Origin: an uncultured Collinsella sp.
GTDB lineage: Bacteria; Actinomycetota; Coriobacteriia; Coriobacteriales; Coriobacteriaceae
Length of the DNA: 64,000 nucleotides
Direction of reading: 5' to 3'
NCBI GenBank assembly: GCA_900543025.1
Contig: UQPP01000005.1
Location: 13,532-77,531, forward strand
Below, one piece after another: positions 51,484-60,090 of this stretch. The notes under the pieces are model-generated. The model ran no database searches and was not told the DNA's origin. It worked only from the letters and a program-made list of their open reading frames with translations. The translations under genes and the position numbers were made by a program. How positions within the stretch are numbered: the first letter of the stretch is position 1; every line of letters begins with the position of its first letter.

Positions 51484-52689
51484 ATGACCGCACCTGCACC
51501 CGCAGCACCCGCTAAGGTGTACTTCACCAACCTGCGCACGCATGCTCGCGAGAGCCAGCTCGACAAGCTCAAGCGCCTCATCCGTCATGCCGGAATTGAG
51601 CAGATCGACTTTGAGAACAAGTTCGTCGCCATCAAGATTCACTTTGGCGAGCTGGGCAACCTGAGCTTTTTGCGCCCCAACTACGCCCGCGCCGTCGCGG
51701 ATGTCGTGAAGGAGCTGGGCGGCAAGCCCTTCCTCACCGACTGCAATACGCTCTATGTGGGTAGCCGCAAAAACGCGCTCGAGCACATCGATACCGCCTA
51801 CCAGAACGGTTTTACCCCGTATGCCACGGGCTGCCAGATCATCATCGCCGACGGCCTCAAGGGCACCGACGAGGCGCTCGTCCCGGTCGAGGGCGGCGAG
51901 TACGTGCGCGAGGCCAAGATTGGTCAGGCTCTCATGGACGCCGATATCGTGATCAGCCTCACCCACTTTAAGGGCCATGAGCAGGCCGGCTTTGGCGGCG
52001 CCATGAAGAACCTGGGTATGGGAGGCGGCAGCCGTGCCGGCAAGATGGAGCAGCATGCCGCCGGCAAGCCGAACGTCTCGACCGAGCACTGCGTTGGCTG
52101 CCGTGCCTGCGAAAAGATTTGCGCGCACAACGCTGTCTCGTTCGACGGCACCCGCGAGCGCGAGCTTGCCAGCGGCGCTACTCGCACGGTGCACGTGGCC
52201 ACCATCGACCACGATCGCTGCGTGGGCTGCGGCCGCTGCATTGCGGCGTGCAACCAGGACTGCATCAAGCCCGGCTATGACGCCGCGGCCGACGTGCTCA
52301 ACTGCAAGATCGCCGAGTATACAAAGGCCGTTGTCGACGGCCGCCCGAGCTTCCACATCTCGCTTGCCATGGACATCAGTCCCAACTGCGACTGCCATCC
52401 CGAAAACGATACGCCTATCGTCAACGATATCGGCATGTTCGCGAGCTTCGACCCGGTCGCCATCGACCAGGCCTGCGCCGATGCCGTCATGGCATCCGAG
52501 CCGCTGCCCAACACCGAGCTCACCGATAGCGCGGCCAAGATGGAGCACAACCACGAGCATCTGGAGGGCGAGCAGGCCAAGGACCCCTTCTGCATCACGC
52601 ATCCCGACACCGACTGGCGCGTGTGCATCGCGCACGCCGAGAAGATCGGCTTGGGCACGAGCGAGTACGAGCTCATTGAGGTCAAGTAG
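51484..52689 (+). CDS. DUF362 domain ferredoxin-type protein
   Basis: This 401-residue cytosolic Fe-S protein is of the DUF362 family. The first 190 residues contain the family core: VAIKIHFGELGNLSFLRPNYARAVAD, LTDCNTLYVGSRKNA, DADIVISLTHFKGHEQAGFGGAMKNLGMGGGSRAGK. Two [4Fe-4S] motifs follow (CVGCRACEKIC and CVGCGRCIAAC). The C-terminal part (ISPNCDCHPEND, FASFDPVAIDQACADAV) completes the family pattern. The function is unknown; a role in electron transfer or radical/flavin chemistry is often suggested. It is a single-gene unit with a terminator at 52737. Confidence 0.9.
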   Translation: MTAPAPAAPAKVYFTNLRTHARESQLDKLKRLIRHAGIEQIDFENKFVAIKIHFGELGNLSFLRPNYARAVADVVKELGGKPFLTDCNTLYVGSRKNALEHIDTAYQNGFTPYATGCQIIIADGLKGTDEALVPVEGGEYVREAKIGQALMDADIVISLTHFKGHEQAGFGGAMKNLGMGGGSRAGKMEQHAAGKPNVSTEHCVGCRACEKICAHNAVSFDGTRERELASGATRTVHVATIDHDRCVGCGRCIAACNQDCIKPGYDAAADVLNCKIAEYTKAVVDGRPSFHISLAMDISPNCDCHPENDTPIVNDIGMFASFDPVAIDQACADAVMASEPLPNTELTDSAAKMEHNHEHLEGEQAKDPFCITHPDTDWRVCIAHAEKIGLGTSEYELIEVK

Positions 52690-52736
52690 CACCTGTCTAT
52701 TGGACATATCAAGCGCTTTTATAGCGCAACGTTAGC

Positions 52737-52775
52737 AAAAGCCGCCCGTGAGCACAGCGCTCATGGGCGGCTTTT
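52737..52775. terminator. Bidirectional terminator between DUF362 and hydrolase genes
   Basis: AAAAGCCGCCC and GGGCGGCTTTT flank GTGAGC/GCTCAT. A and T runs on each side suit both convergent genes. Confidence 0.88.
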
Positions 52776-52821
52776 CGGAAGTGCTAGGGGGTCAGATAGA
52801 CCAGTAAACCGTACTATTTGC

Positions 52822-53787
52822 CTAAAAATACTCGTCGAGGAAGTTGTTGACTGTGTTCCAGTAGAGCTCGGGGTCAACTTGCGCACTCTTGGCGTGGGTG
52901 GCGCCATGGACGGTGAGCTTTTGCTTGACCTTGCTGGCGCACGCGTCGTAGTTTTGGTCGAGCATGCTGTACGGCACAAAGGTGTCTTGGTCACCGTGGA
53001 TAAACAGCATGGGAACCGTCGCGCGCTTGAGTTGTTCCACGCTGCTCGCCTTATGAAAGTCGTAGCCCGCGCGCACGTTGCATACCAGGTTTGCTACATC
53101 GAGCAGGGGAAAGCTGGGCAGACCGAACACGTCCTTGAGCTGCAGAGAAAACTCGTCCCAAACACTTGTATAACCGCAGTCCTCGATAATGCATTTCACG
53201 TTTGCGGGCAGAGATTCCCCCGCGACGTTCATGGCGGTTGCCGCACCCATCGACTCGCCAAAGACCAGGATGCGCGCCTCGGGGTCAGCCTGAACGATTC
53301 GCTCGATCCATGCGACGATGTCGAGGCGCTCGGGCCAGCCCATGCCGATATAGTCGCCGCCGGAGCGCTCGTGGGCGCGGGCAGCGGGTGCGAGTACGTT
53401 CATGCCGCGGTCATGGAATCGTTTGGCGTATCGGGCCATACCGATGGGCTCATTGGTGTATCCGTGTAGGCAGACAGCGTAATTGTGTGTGGTCTCTGGG
53501 GCGGCAAAATACCAAGCGGCAAGTTCGGTTCCGTCATCTGCGGTGAGGCTGCTGCTCTCGCTATTCTCTTTAAACCACGCCCGCGCCTCGGTTTCCTCGG
53601 CATCCGGCTGCTCGCCTTCTTTTTCGTTCTTGCTATCCTGCATCATCTTCATGGTGTACGGCGCTTGGGGATTCAGGGCAAAGTCAAACAGAAAGTTGCC
53701 GGCAAACCCCAACAGCGCGACAACGAGCACCAGCGCAACGACGCCGGCTATCTTGAGCTTTCGATGGGAATGTGCGTTTTGAGACAT
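52822..53787 (-). CDS. Membrane-anchored alpha/beta hydrolase
   Basis: This 321-residue serine hydrolase resembles BAAT/prolyl-oligopeptidase-like and YqkD-type enzymes. One N-terminal membrane helix (IAGVVALVLVVALLGFAGNFLF) suggests an extracytoplasmic anchored enzyme. An acidic linker follows, then the hydrolase fold with CLHGYTNE (oxyanion region), nucleophile elbow VFGESMGAAT, catalytic Asp in IHGDQDTFVP and catalytic His in HGATHAKS. The substrate is unknown. The gene is alone on the minus strand, divergent from the hemolysin III gene. Confidence 0.92.
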   Translation of the reverse strand: MSQNAHSHRKLKIAGVVALVLVVALLGFAGNFLFDFALNPQAPYTMKMMQDSKNEKEGEQPDAEETEARAWFKENSESSSLTADDGTELAAWYFAAPETTHNYAVCLHGYTNEPIGMARYAKRFHDRGMNVLAPAARAHERSGGDYIGMGWPERLDIVAWIERIVQADPEARILVFGESMGAATAMNVAGESLPANVKCIIEDCGYTSVWDEFSLQLKDVFGLPSFPLLDVANLVCNVRAGYDFHKASSVEQLKRATVPMLFIHGDQDTFVPYSMLDQNYDACASKVKQKLTVHGATHAKSAQVDPELYWNTVNNFLDEYF

Positions 53788-53908
53788 AAGAAGCTTTCCT
53801 ATAAGATGTTAATACATCAACATTTAATGCAAGCGCATTATGGACGTTCGCCGTTGATGCGTCAACAGGCAAAGAATGGGTAAACAAAGGGTCACGTATG
53901 GTGCAAAT

Positions 53909-53938
53909 TTCGCACGTACCTAGACGCTTTGATATAGT
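53909..53938 (+). promoter_or_regulatory. Candidate promoter for the hemolysin III gene
   Basis: TTCGCA (53909-53914) and TATAGT (53933-53938) are separated by 18 bp, 36 bp upstream of the start. Confidence 0.4.
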
Positions 53939-53973
53939 GTTGAGAACTCTTTACGTTGGAGGATGTAACCGGC

Positions 53974-54657
53974 ATGTCCGATTCGAGCGACAGTTCTAAG
54001 CCGCGACCCAAGACCGCGGCCGTTCCATACTACACGGTGGGCGAGGAGATCATGAACTCCGTCACCCATGGTGTCGGCTGCCTGCTGGGTATCGCGGGCC
54101 TGGTGCTCCTGATCGTATTCGCTGCCCTGCGCGGCGGAGGCCCGGCCCACATGGCCGCGGCGATTGTCTATGGTGTCAGCATTATCCTCGAATACCTAGC
54201 CTCCACGCTCTACCACGCGATTCAGCCCGCGCGCGCCAAGCGCGTGTTTCGCATCATCGACCACAGCTGCATCTACCTGCTCATTGCGGGCAGCTATACG
54301 CCGTTTTGCCTTATCACGCTCGCAAACGACGGCGGCCCTGCGCTGTTCTTTGTCGTATGGGCCATCGCCATTATCGGCATCGCCCTCGAGTGCTTCCTAC
54401 GCGAGCGTCAACCGCACTGGGTAAGCGGCCTGGTTTACCTGCTGATGGGCTGGCTCGTTGTCTTTAAGCTGCCCGAACTTGTGGCGCTGCTCAACCCCGT
54501 GGCACTTGCCCTGCTCGCCGTCGGCGGCGTGTGCTACACCGCGGGCGTGCCGTTCTATATCGCCAAAAACGTGCGCTACCTGCACAGTGTGTTTCACTTG
54601 TGGGTGCTCGCCGGCAGTATCTTCCAGTTCATGGCGGTGATCCTCTTCGTAATCTAG
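53974..54657 (+). CDS. Hemolysin III (PAQR/YqfA) family membrane protein
   Basis: This 227-residue protein has seven predicted membrane helices. It carries the family motifs EEIMNSVTHGVGCLLG at the N-terminus, STLYHAI, RIIDHSCIYLLIAGSYTPF and FHLWVLAGSIFQFMAV, with the conserved Ser, Asp and His residues that form the metal site in PAQR proteins. Its function in bacteria is not settled; hydrolase or membrane-homeostasis roles are proposed. The ATG at 53974 is preceded by TTGGAGGATGTAACCGGC. Confidence 0.93.
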   Translation: MSDSSDSSKPRPKTAAVPYYTVGEEIMNSVTHGVGCLLGIAGLVLLIVFAALRGGGPAHMAAAIVYGVSIILEYLASTLYHAIQPARAKRVFRIIDHSCIYLLIAGSYTPFCLITLANDGGPALFFVVWAIAIIGIALECFLRERQPHWVSGLVYLLMGWLVVFKLPELVALLNPVALALLAVGGVCYTAGVPFYIAKNVRYLHSVFHLWVLAGSIFQFMAVILFVI

Positions 54658-54770
54658 CGATCGCGCCTGCGCCCGCGGGCCCGTCCGGGCGCCCGCCGGG
54701 TGCAACTGCCCTATCCGCCATCAACGTTTTGACCTGACGTCCCGAATCTTGGAGGTTCGAGAAACTCCCG

Positions 54771-56144
54771 ATGGACATAACCATCTCCCTTATCACCACC
54801 CTCGTTTTGACCCTCATCAACGGCTACTTCTCTATGTCCGAGATGGCGCTCACCACGGCCAAGCGCGCCGTGCTGGAGCACGAGGCCGAGGAAGGCGACA
54901 AGCGCGCCGAGCGTGCCATTAAGCTGGCTGCCGACTCCGACCAGCTGCTCGCCACCATCCAGGTTGCCATCACGCTCGTGGGCTTCGCCTCGTCCGCCGT
55001 CGCCTCGACGAGTCTGTCCGACCCGCTTGCCACGTGGCTCATGAGCTTTGGCATCGCGCCGCTTTCCGCCATCGCGCGCGGCCTGGCGCCGGTCATCATC
55101 ACCGTCGCCGTCGCCTTTGTGTCCATCGTGATCGGCGAGCTTGTGCCCAAGCGCATCGGTCTGGCCAACGCCGAGGGCGTATCCAAGCAGGTCGTGGGAC
55201 CGTTGTCGTTTTTCCAAAAGATCGCCCGTCCGCTCGTGTGGCTGACCGGCGCCTGCTCCGATGGCCTGGCCCGCATCCTGCGCATCAAGAGCGCCGACGA
55301 CCGCCAAAACGTCTCGGAGGAAGAGATCAAGTACATGGTCTCGGAGCAGGACGACCTGCTCGATGAGGAAAAGCGCATGATCCACGAGATCTTCGACCTG
55401 GGCGACACCGTTGCCCGCGAGGTCATGGTGCCGCGCGTGGACACCACTATGTGCGAGGACGACGAGACGGTCGCCGACGTGTTGTCCACCATGCGCCAGA
55501 CCGGCTTCAGCCGCATCCCCGTCTATCACGAGGACCCCGACAACGTCGCGGGCATCGCGCACATTAAGGACCTGATTCAGCCCGCGCTCGACGGCAAGGG
55601 CGACCAGCCCATCGCCGGTTTTTTGCGCGACGCCACCTTTGTGCCCGACACCAAGGACATCCTGCCGCTGCTGTCCGAGATGCAGACCTCTCACGACCAG
55701 ATCGTGGTGGTTGTGGACGAGTACGGCGGCACGGCCGGCATCATCACCATCGAGGACATCGTCGAGGAGATCGTCGGCGAGATCGAGGACGAGTTCGACC
55801 CCGACAACAAGTATCTCACGCGCCTTTCGCGCCGCGAGTGGCTCGTTGATGGGCGTTTTTCGTGCGATGACGCGATTGAGCTTGGTTGGCCGCTTGAGGA
55901 AAGCGATGATTATGAGACCATCGCCGGCTGGATTTTGGAGCTTTGCGACTCGGTGCCCGACATCGGAGAGGTGTTTGAGGTCGCAGGGTACAAGTTCAAG
56001 GTACAGTCGATGCGTGGCCAGCGCATCTCGCTCATTCGCGTGATCGCTCCGGCCGAAACCGATAAGAAGGATTCCGAGTCCTCGGCCGAGAAGCCGGCGG
56101 CGTCGGGTGCGGGCTCTGCGGACCCGCACGACGGCGACGAGTAG
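54771..56144 (+). CDS. CNNM/CorC (HlyC/TlyC) family transporter-associated protein
   Basis: This 457-residue protein has an N-terminal CNNM/DUF21 membrane domain of four helices (residues 1-160, with NGYFSMSEMALTTAKR and SIVIGELVPKRIGLANAE). A CBS-pair domain follows (about 200-330, with VAREVMVPRVD, GFSRIPVYHED, VAGIAHIKDL, VDEYGGTAGIITIEDIVEEIVGEIEDE), then a CorC_HlyC domain (about 345-435). Members take part in Mg2+/Co2+ efflux or Na+-coupled magnesium movement. The tail is Ser/Ala/Gly/Asp-rich. An mgtE and an Nramp-related gene lie 4-6 kb away, so metal-ion homeostasis is a theme here. A TTGGAGG site lies upstream of the start. Confidence 0.92.
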   Translation: MDITISLITTLVLTLINGYFSMSEMALTTAKRAVLEHEAEEGDKRAERAIKLAADSDQLLATIQVAITLVGFASSAVASTSLSDPLATWLMSFGIAPLSAIARGLAPVIITVAVAFVSIVIGELVPKRIGLANAEGVSKQVVGPLSFFQKIARPLVWLTGACSDGLARILRIKSADDRQNVSEEEIKYMVSEQDDLLDEEKRMIHEIFDLGDTVAREVMVPRVDTTMCEDDETVADVLSTMRQTGFSRIPVYHEDPDNVAGIAHIKDLIQPALDGKGDQPIAGFLRDATFVPDTKDILPLLSEMQTSHDQIVVVVDEYGGTAGIITIEDIVEEIVGEIEDEFDPDNKYLTRLSRREWLVDGRFSCDDAIELGWPLEESDDYETIAGWILELCDSVPDIGEVFEVAGYKFKVQSMRGQRISLIRVIAPAETDKKDSESSAEKPAASGAGSADPHDGDE

Positions 56145-56168
56145 GGCAAGGAAGAGTAGGGGAGAGTT

Positions 56169-57002
56169 ATGGCAGGCCTGTTCAACATCCTTAAGGTCAC
56201 CGTCAGCGAGGACAAGATCTGCGCGCACGTGCTGGTGAACCCCGGCATGCCGCTCATGACCTCGGAGGATATCGAGGCTACGGCGCGCGTGTATTACCTG
56301 GTGCCGGCGATTGCCAAGCACCTGTGCCTGGGTGATTCCGGTCGCGAGTTCCAGGACTGCATGGGCCAGACCGAGCTTTGCCATCTGCTTGAGCATGTGA
56401 CGGTCGAGCTCATGAACGAGACCGGTCTTGCCGGCAGCATCTCGTGCGGCCGCACGCGCGTAAGCGAGCACGACGAGCGCGTCTTTGAGGTTGAGCTTTC
56501 GTGCCCCGACGACGCGCTGGCCATCGGTGCGCTGTCTTCGGCCACCTTTATGATGGACTGGGCCTATCTGCACGCCGACCAGCCTGCCCCCGACGTGGAG
56601 GGCACGGTCGCGGGCCTGCGCAACCTGGTGCTGGGCATGCGCGCCGAGGCCGAGGGCAAGGATCCTCACGAGGCCGTCGCCGCTGCGAACGGCGAAGATG
56701 CTGCCGAGGGCGAGGGCGCTGACGAGGGCGATGTGCCGGCCGACGCCGAGCCCGTTGCCGATGCGACCGCCGAGCCCGTTCCCACCGAGCCCCAGGGTGT
56801 CCCCAACTTTGACGACGAGCCCCAGGTGGCGATTGATACCGAGGGCGCGGTTGCCGAGAACCATGAGGCTTCCGCTGCCGTCTTTGGCGGTGCGGCGACG
56901 GTTCCGGCAGGACCTGCGCATGAGGGCGGTCTGCCGCTCGTGGACGGCGCCGGCGAGGACCCGGGTGCCACGGTGGCCATGCCGGCTATGCCCCAGGAGT
57001 AG
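56169..57002 (+). CDS. Protein with a domain resembling the N-terminal domain of cyanophycin synthetase, plus acidic tail
   Basis: This 277-residue protein has no close named family that I recognise. The first 150 residues form a compact domain with CLGDSGREFQDCMGQTELCHLLEHVTVELMNETG and SCGRTRVSEH. The HxxEHVxxEL helix followed by a Gly-Arg-Thr-Arg stretch is like the N-terminal domain of cyanophycin synthetase (CphA), but the ATP-grasp and Mur-ligase domains are absent. Residues 165-277 are Ala/Glu/Asp/Pro-rich and probably disordered. It follows the CNNM gene by 24 bp (AGGGGAGAGTT site), so it is probably co-transcribed. The CphA-like assignment is my inference. Confidence 0.6.
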   Translation: MAGLFNILKVTVSEDKICAHVLVNPGMPLMTSEDIEATARVYYLVPAIAKHLCLGDSGREFQDCMGQTELCHLLEHVTVELMNETGLAGSISCGRTRVSEHDERVFEVELSCPDDALAIGALSSATFMMDWAYLHADQPAPDVEGTVAGLRNLVLGMRAEAEGKDPHEAVAAANGEDAAEGEGADEGDVPADAEPVADATAEPVPTEPQGVPNFDDEPQVAIDTEGAVAENHEASAAVFGGAATVPAGPAHEGGLPLVDGAGEDPGATVAMPAMPQE

Positions 57003-57081
57003 GCCTAGGCGTTTATCACCATCACATACCTGCGCCTTTGCCGTACGCAGATGAGCGGAGCGGCAAGTGTTGCGCTGCGGG

Positions 57082-57087
57082 TATAAT
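57082..57087 (+). promoter_or_regulatory. Candidate -10 element for ytxH-PRC operon
   Basis: A consensus TATAAT at 57082-57087 lies 57 bp upstream of the YtxH start. No clear -35 is seen. Confidence 0.45.
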
Positions 57088-57138
57088 GGACAGCATTCAA
57101 ACGGTGGGCATTGAGGTGCCCGCAGGAGAGGAATGATT

Positions 57139-57528
57139 ATGGGAAAGACTTTCAGCTTTGTCTCCGGTGCGCTCTTTGGTGCCGCCGCCGGCGCTATCAT
57201 CGGCGTTGCCCTGGCCCCGCGCTCGGGTGCCGAGACCCGCGCCATGGCCGCCGATATCGCCAACGATGCCTGGGACAACATGCGTGACACCTACGAGCAC
57301 AGTGCCGAGGAGGCTCGTGCCGCGGTCAGCGACTTTGGTCCGATGGTTGATGCCAAGACCGATGACCTGCGCGCCAAGGTCGACCTGGCCCGCGAGCGCA
57401 TGGATCAGCTTCGCGAGCAGCTCAACGACGCCATCTCGGGCGGCAACGTGACGCCCGCTGCCGACGTCGTAGTCGAGAACGTCGCCGAGGCCGACACCGA
57501 GGCCACGGAGCCCTCGACCGAGGCATAA
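57139..57528 (+). CDS. YtxH-like membrane-associated protein
   Basis: This 129-residue protein opens with a Gly/Ala-rich membrane segment (FSFVSGALFGAAAGAIIGVALAPRSG) ending in the LAPxSGxETR signature of YtxH-domain proteins. A charged helical region follows (residues 30-100) with heptad-like spacing, then an acidic tail. YtxH proteins are linked to stress response, with no enzymatic role known. The start is uncertain between ATG 57133 and ATG 57139; AGGAG lies 4 and 10 bp upstream respectively. The stop overlaps the PRC-barrel gene start (TAATG). Confidence 0.85.
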   Translation: MGKTFSFVSGALFGAAAGAIIGVALAPRSGAETRAMAADIANDAWDNMRDTYEHSAEEARAAVSDFGPMVDAKTDDLRAKVDLARERMDQLREQLNDAISGGNVTPAADVVVENVAEADTEATEPSTEA

Positions 57529-58283
57529 TGCGCGCAGGGGATTTTGTCGGCGTCAAGGTTTACCGTAAGCCTGCCGAAGACAAGCGCACCAAAAAGGATG
57601 GCACGCCGCGCAGCCCTAAAAAGCTCGGCAAGATTCACTTTCCCGTCTTTACCCCGGGCGGCACGCGCGTGGTGGGCTTTATGGTCCGCCAGTCCGATAT
57701 CGCAGGCATGATCGAGCGTCCCGACCGCTTTGTGGCGCTCGATGCCATCGGCGTCTATGAGGGTGCCGTCGCGGTCGACGACGTCAAGGGCACCTACGAT
57801 GCCGCCGCGGCCAAGCGCCTCGATATCAACCTGGACGATTGCATCATCTGGGTTGGCATGGACGTGCGCACGGAATCGGGCGATGTCGTGGGCTACTGCT
57901 CGGACGTTGAGTTCAAGCCGCGCTCGGGCATTGTGCAGACGTTCTATGTGACCGCCGGTGCCGCTTCGAGCGTGCTGGTGGGCGACACGCAGGTGCCGCC
58001 GACGATGCTGTGCGGCTACGAGAACGGCGCGATGATTGTCTCGGACGAGGTCAAGACGCTCGGGTATTCGGGCGGCGCGGCCGCCAAGGCTGCCGAGGCC
58101 AGCGTCGTGGTGGGCGATAAGGTCAAGAAGGGCGCCAAGGTGCTCGATGACAAGGGATCGGTCGCCGTGGACAAGGGCAGCCGCGCACTGGGCAAACAGC
58201 TCGGCAAGACGCGCGGTATGTTCAAGGCCTTTAAGGACGAATATCAAAAGGCGAGCGGGGGCTCGTCAAAAGCTAGCAAATAG
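57528..58283 (+). CDS. PRC-barrel domain protein
   Basis: This 251-residue soluble protein contains two PRC-barrel-like segments. The first covers residues 5-95 (VGVKVYR, then KKLGKIHFPVFTPGGTRVVGFMVRQ) and the second residues 95-165 (DDCIIWVGMDVRTESGDVVGYCSDVEFKPRSGIVQTFYVT). A Lys/Ala-rich C-terminal helix region follows. PRC barrels are small beta domains found in RNA processing, photosynthetic and stress proteins. Translational coupling to the YtxH gene suggests a joint envelope or stress role. A hairpin at 58305 follows. Confidence 0.82.
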   Translation: MRAGDFVGVKVYRKPAEDKRTKKDGTPRSPKKLGKIHFPVFTPGGTRVVGFMVRQSDIAGMIERPDRFVALDAIGVYEGAVAVDDVKGTYDAAAAKRLDINLDDCIIWVGMDVRTESGDVVGYCSDVEFKPRSGIVQTFYVTAGAASSVLVGDTQVPPTMLCGYENGAMIVSDEVKTLGYSGGAAAKAAEASVVVGDKVKKGAKVLDDKGSVAVDKGSRALGKQLGKTRGMFKAFKDEYQKASGGSSKASK

Positions 58284-58304
58284 CGACGTACCAAATGATG
58301 GGAG

Positions 58305-58334
58305 GCGAGCCGGAGACATGTTGCTCCGGCTCGC
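58305..58334 (+). terminator. Hairpin after the PRC-barrel gene
   Basis: GCGAGCCGGAG (58305-58315) pairs with CTCCGGCTCGC (58324-58334), followed by TGTGTTT. Confidence 0.65.
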
Positions 58335-58355
58335 TGTGTTTATGGGGGAGGGCAC

Positions 58356-59762
58356 ATGCGCCAAAACGGATCTAACTTAAACGGGCGCTCGGGTGCGCGT
58401 CCGACGGCGCGCCGCGACCTGGGGCAGCTGCCCGGCGGTCAGCGTCGACGTCGCCGTAAGCCCGGCGCGATGTACCTCAACCATAGCCGTGGGTTTAGCG
58501 ATCGCAGCGCGCGCATCGGCAACGGGCGCTCGCCGCGCCGACCGTCCCGTCTGCCCTATGCGCTCATCGCCGTGGGTTGCGCGCTCGTGCTGTTTATCGC
58601 TGCCGTCGTGGGCTACGTCAACCGCAGCGTGGACGTGGAACTCAACGGGCAAAAGACCGCGGTGCGCGTGGGCTCTACGTTGCAGAATCTCATCGACGAT
58701 CAAAGCCTGACCGAAACGTACGACGCCGGCGATCTGCTGGCCGTCGACGATAGCGTGCTCAAGCGCCATGGCGGCGAAAAGCTGTCGGTGAAGGTCGACG
58801 GCAAGCGCGTGAAGCAAGGCAAATGGGATAGTCGCGAGCTTACGGGTGGCGAGAAGGTGACGGTCAAGGATGGCCGTAACACCTACGAGAAGCACGAGGT
58901 TCAGGCTACGGTTATCGAGCCCAAGCTCAAGGTCGAGGGCACGGGCGCTATCGAGTATGTGCAGACGTGGGGTGCCCAGGGCCGCTCCGAGGTGTGGGTT
59001 GGTGAGCAATCGGGCAAGACGCAGGACCGCGGCGAGGTCGTGCCCGCCACCGATTGCGTTGTTGCGTGCGCCAGCGTGGCGCCCAAGGGCAACAAAAAGT
59101 ACGTGGCGCTGACGTTTGACGAGGGTCCGAGCGGCGCCACCAAACAGATCTTGCAGGTGCTCAAGGAAAAGGGCGTCACCGCGACGTTCTTCCTTTCGGG
59201 CGATGCGGCCGAGGCCTCGCCTGCCACGGCCAAGGCGATTGTCGATGCCGGGTGCGAGATCGGATCCAACAGCTACAGCGACGATTCGCTCAAGGGTCAG
59301 GACCGTGAGGCGGTACGCGAACAGATCACGAAAGGCACCGATGCGATTAAGTCGGCGACCGGCGTGAAGACGATGCTGCTGCGTGCTCCCTACGCTGCCT
59401 TTGACGAGCAAAACTGGATTGATGCGATGGACCTGGTCTCCGCCGTGGTCTCGTGGAATATTGACTCGGGCGACTGGCTGCTCAACGGTGCCGACGAGCA
59501 GGTCTCGACGGTGCTCGATTCGGTGACGCCGGGCAATATCGTGCTGCTCACCGATAGAGACGAATGCGCCGAGCAGACGCTCGAGGCGCTGCCGCAGATT
59601 ATCGACGGCCTCATTGCCGACGGCTACAAGATCGTGACGCTCAGCGACCTGGTCAAGACGGACACGGCATTGAGCAAAAAGCTCACCTCGCTGACGAAGG
59701 TCACCATGCCCAAGGACGCCGTGTTCCCCCAACTTGCCGAGGACGAAGATACCACAGAGTAG
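58356..59762 (+). CDS. Membrane-anchored polysaccharide deacetylase-like (NodB) protein lacking metal-binding histidines
   Basis: This 468-residue protein has a very basic cytoplasmic head (residues 1-66), one membrane helix (YALIAVGCALVLFIAAVVGYV), an extracytoplasmic beta-rich region (about 90-230) and a NodB-homology domain (about 248-440). The fold is clear (KYVALTFDEGPSGATKQILQVLKEKGVTATFFLSG ... RAPYA ... LPQIIDGLIADGYKIVTLSDL), but active-site residues differ from the family. TFDDGP is TFDEGP (D255-E256), the metal-binding HxxxH is N305...D309, and the catalytic His of LLHD is T399. Deacetylase activity is therefore doubtful. An ATG at 58356 follows GGGGGAGGGCAC. Confidence 0.88.
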   Translation: MRQNGSNLNGRSGARPTARRDLGQLPGGQRRRRRKPGAMYLNHSRGFSDRSARIGNGRSPRRPSRLPYALIAVGCALVLFIAAVVGYVNRSVDVELNGQKTAVRVGSTLQNLIDDQSLTETYDAGDLLAVDDSVLKRHGGEKLSVKVDGKRVKQGKWDSRELTGGEKVTVKDGRNTYEKHEVQATVIEPKLKVEGTGAIEYVQTWGAQGRSEVWVGEQSGKTQDRGEVVPATDCVVACASVAPKGNKKYVALTFDEGPSGATKQILQVLKEKGVTATFFLSGDAAEASPATAKAIVDAGCEIGSNSYSDDSLKGQDREAVREQITKGTDAIKSATGVKTMLLRAPYAAFDEQNWIDAMDLVSAVVSWNIDSGDWLLNGADEQVSTVLDSVTPGNIVLLTDRDECAEQTLEALPQIIDGLIADGYKIVTLSDLVKTDTALSKKLTSLTKVTMPKDAVFPQLAEDEDTTE

Positions 59763-59799
59763 TCATTGGGTAGTCATTTAAGAACGTCCCCAATGACTA
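59760..59799. repeat. Small inverted repeat beginning at the stop codon of the NodB-like gene
   Basis: TAGTCATTGGG (59760-59770) is the reverse complement of CCCAATGACTA (59789-59799). The centre contains TTTAAGAACGTCC. The TAG is the gene's stop codon. Confidence 0.75.
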
Positions 59800-59879
59800 T
59801 GTCACGGATGCGTCAGCGTTTGGTATGCCTGCAATGTGCAGCGCATAAATTCGATGCCGCAGGGCGATGCTGATGCTAT

Positions 59880-60090
59880 AGTTACTGCGGTTAATGAGGG
59901 TCAAGAGAAAGGTTACAGGTGAAATCCAAACCTCGACCATACAGTCGATGACCCCATGCAGGTGCTTTTTGCGCATGCACGGGGTGTAAGCGTCGAGCGG
60001 CGTGCCGCCCGCGCATGCGTATACATATCCAGAAGCCCCCGGACGTCGCACATGCGGCCGCATCCGGAGGAATAATGATGGGGAGCACCA
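59880..60090 (+). promoter_or_regulatory. Structured 5' leader upstream of mgtE
   Basis: The 328-bp gap before mgtE holds no long frame but has several potential stems. ACCCC-TGCA (59951-59960) can pair with TGCA-GGGGT (59976-59985) around a T-rich loop. CCGGA (60039-60043) can pair with TCCGG (60063-60067), enclosing the palindrome ATGCGGCCGCAT and covering part of the GGAGG ribosome-binding site at 60066-60070. The usual magnesium M-box core (TTAGGTGAGGCTCC) was not found. A regulatory leader is an inference from structure and position. Confidence 0.45.

Noticed and set aside
54711..57290. Very long open frame on the minus strand (over 850 codons)
   Set aside because: It lies antisense to the CNNM and CphA-N-like genes, has compositional bias typical of the opposite strand in G+C-rich DNA, and matches no family.
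59880..60090. M-box (ykoK) magnesium riboswitch upstream of mgtE
   Set aside because: The conserved TTAGGTGAGGCTCC core was not found. The region is structured, but cannot be assigned to that class.
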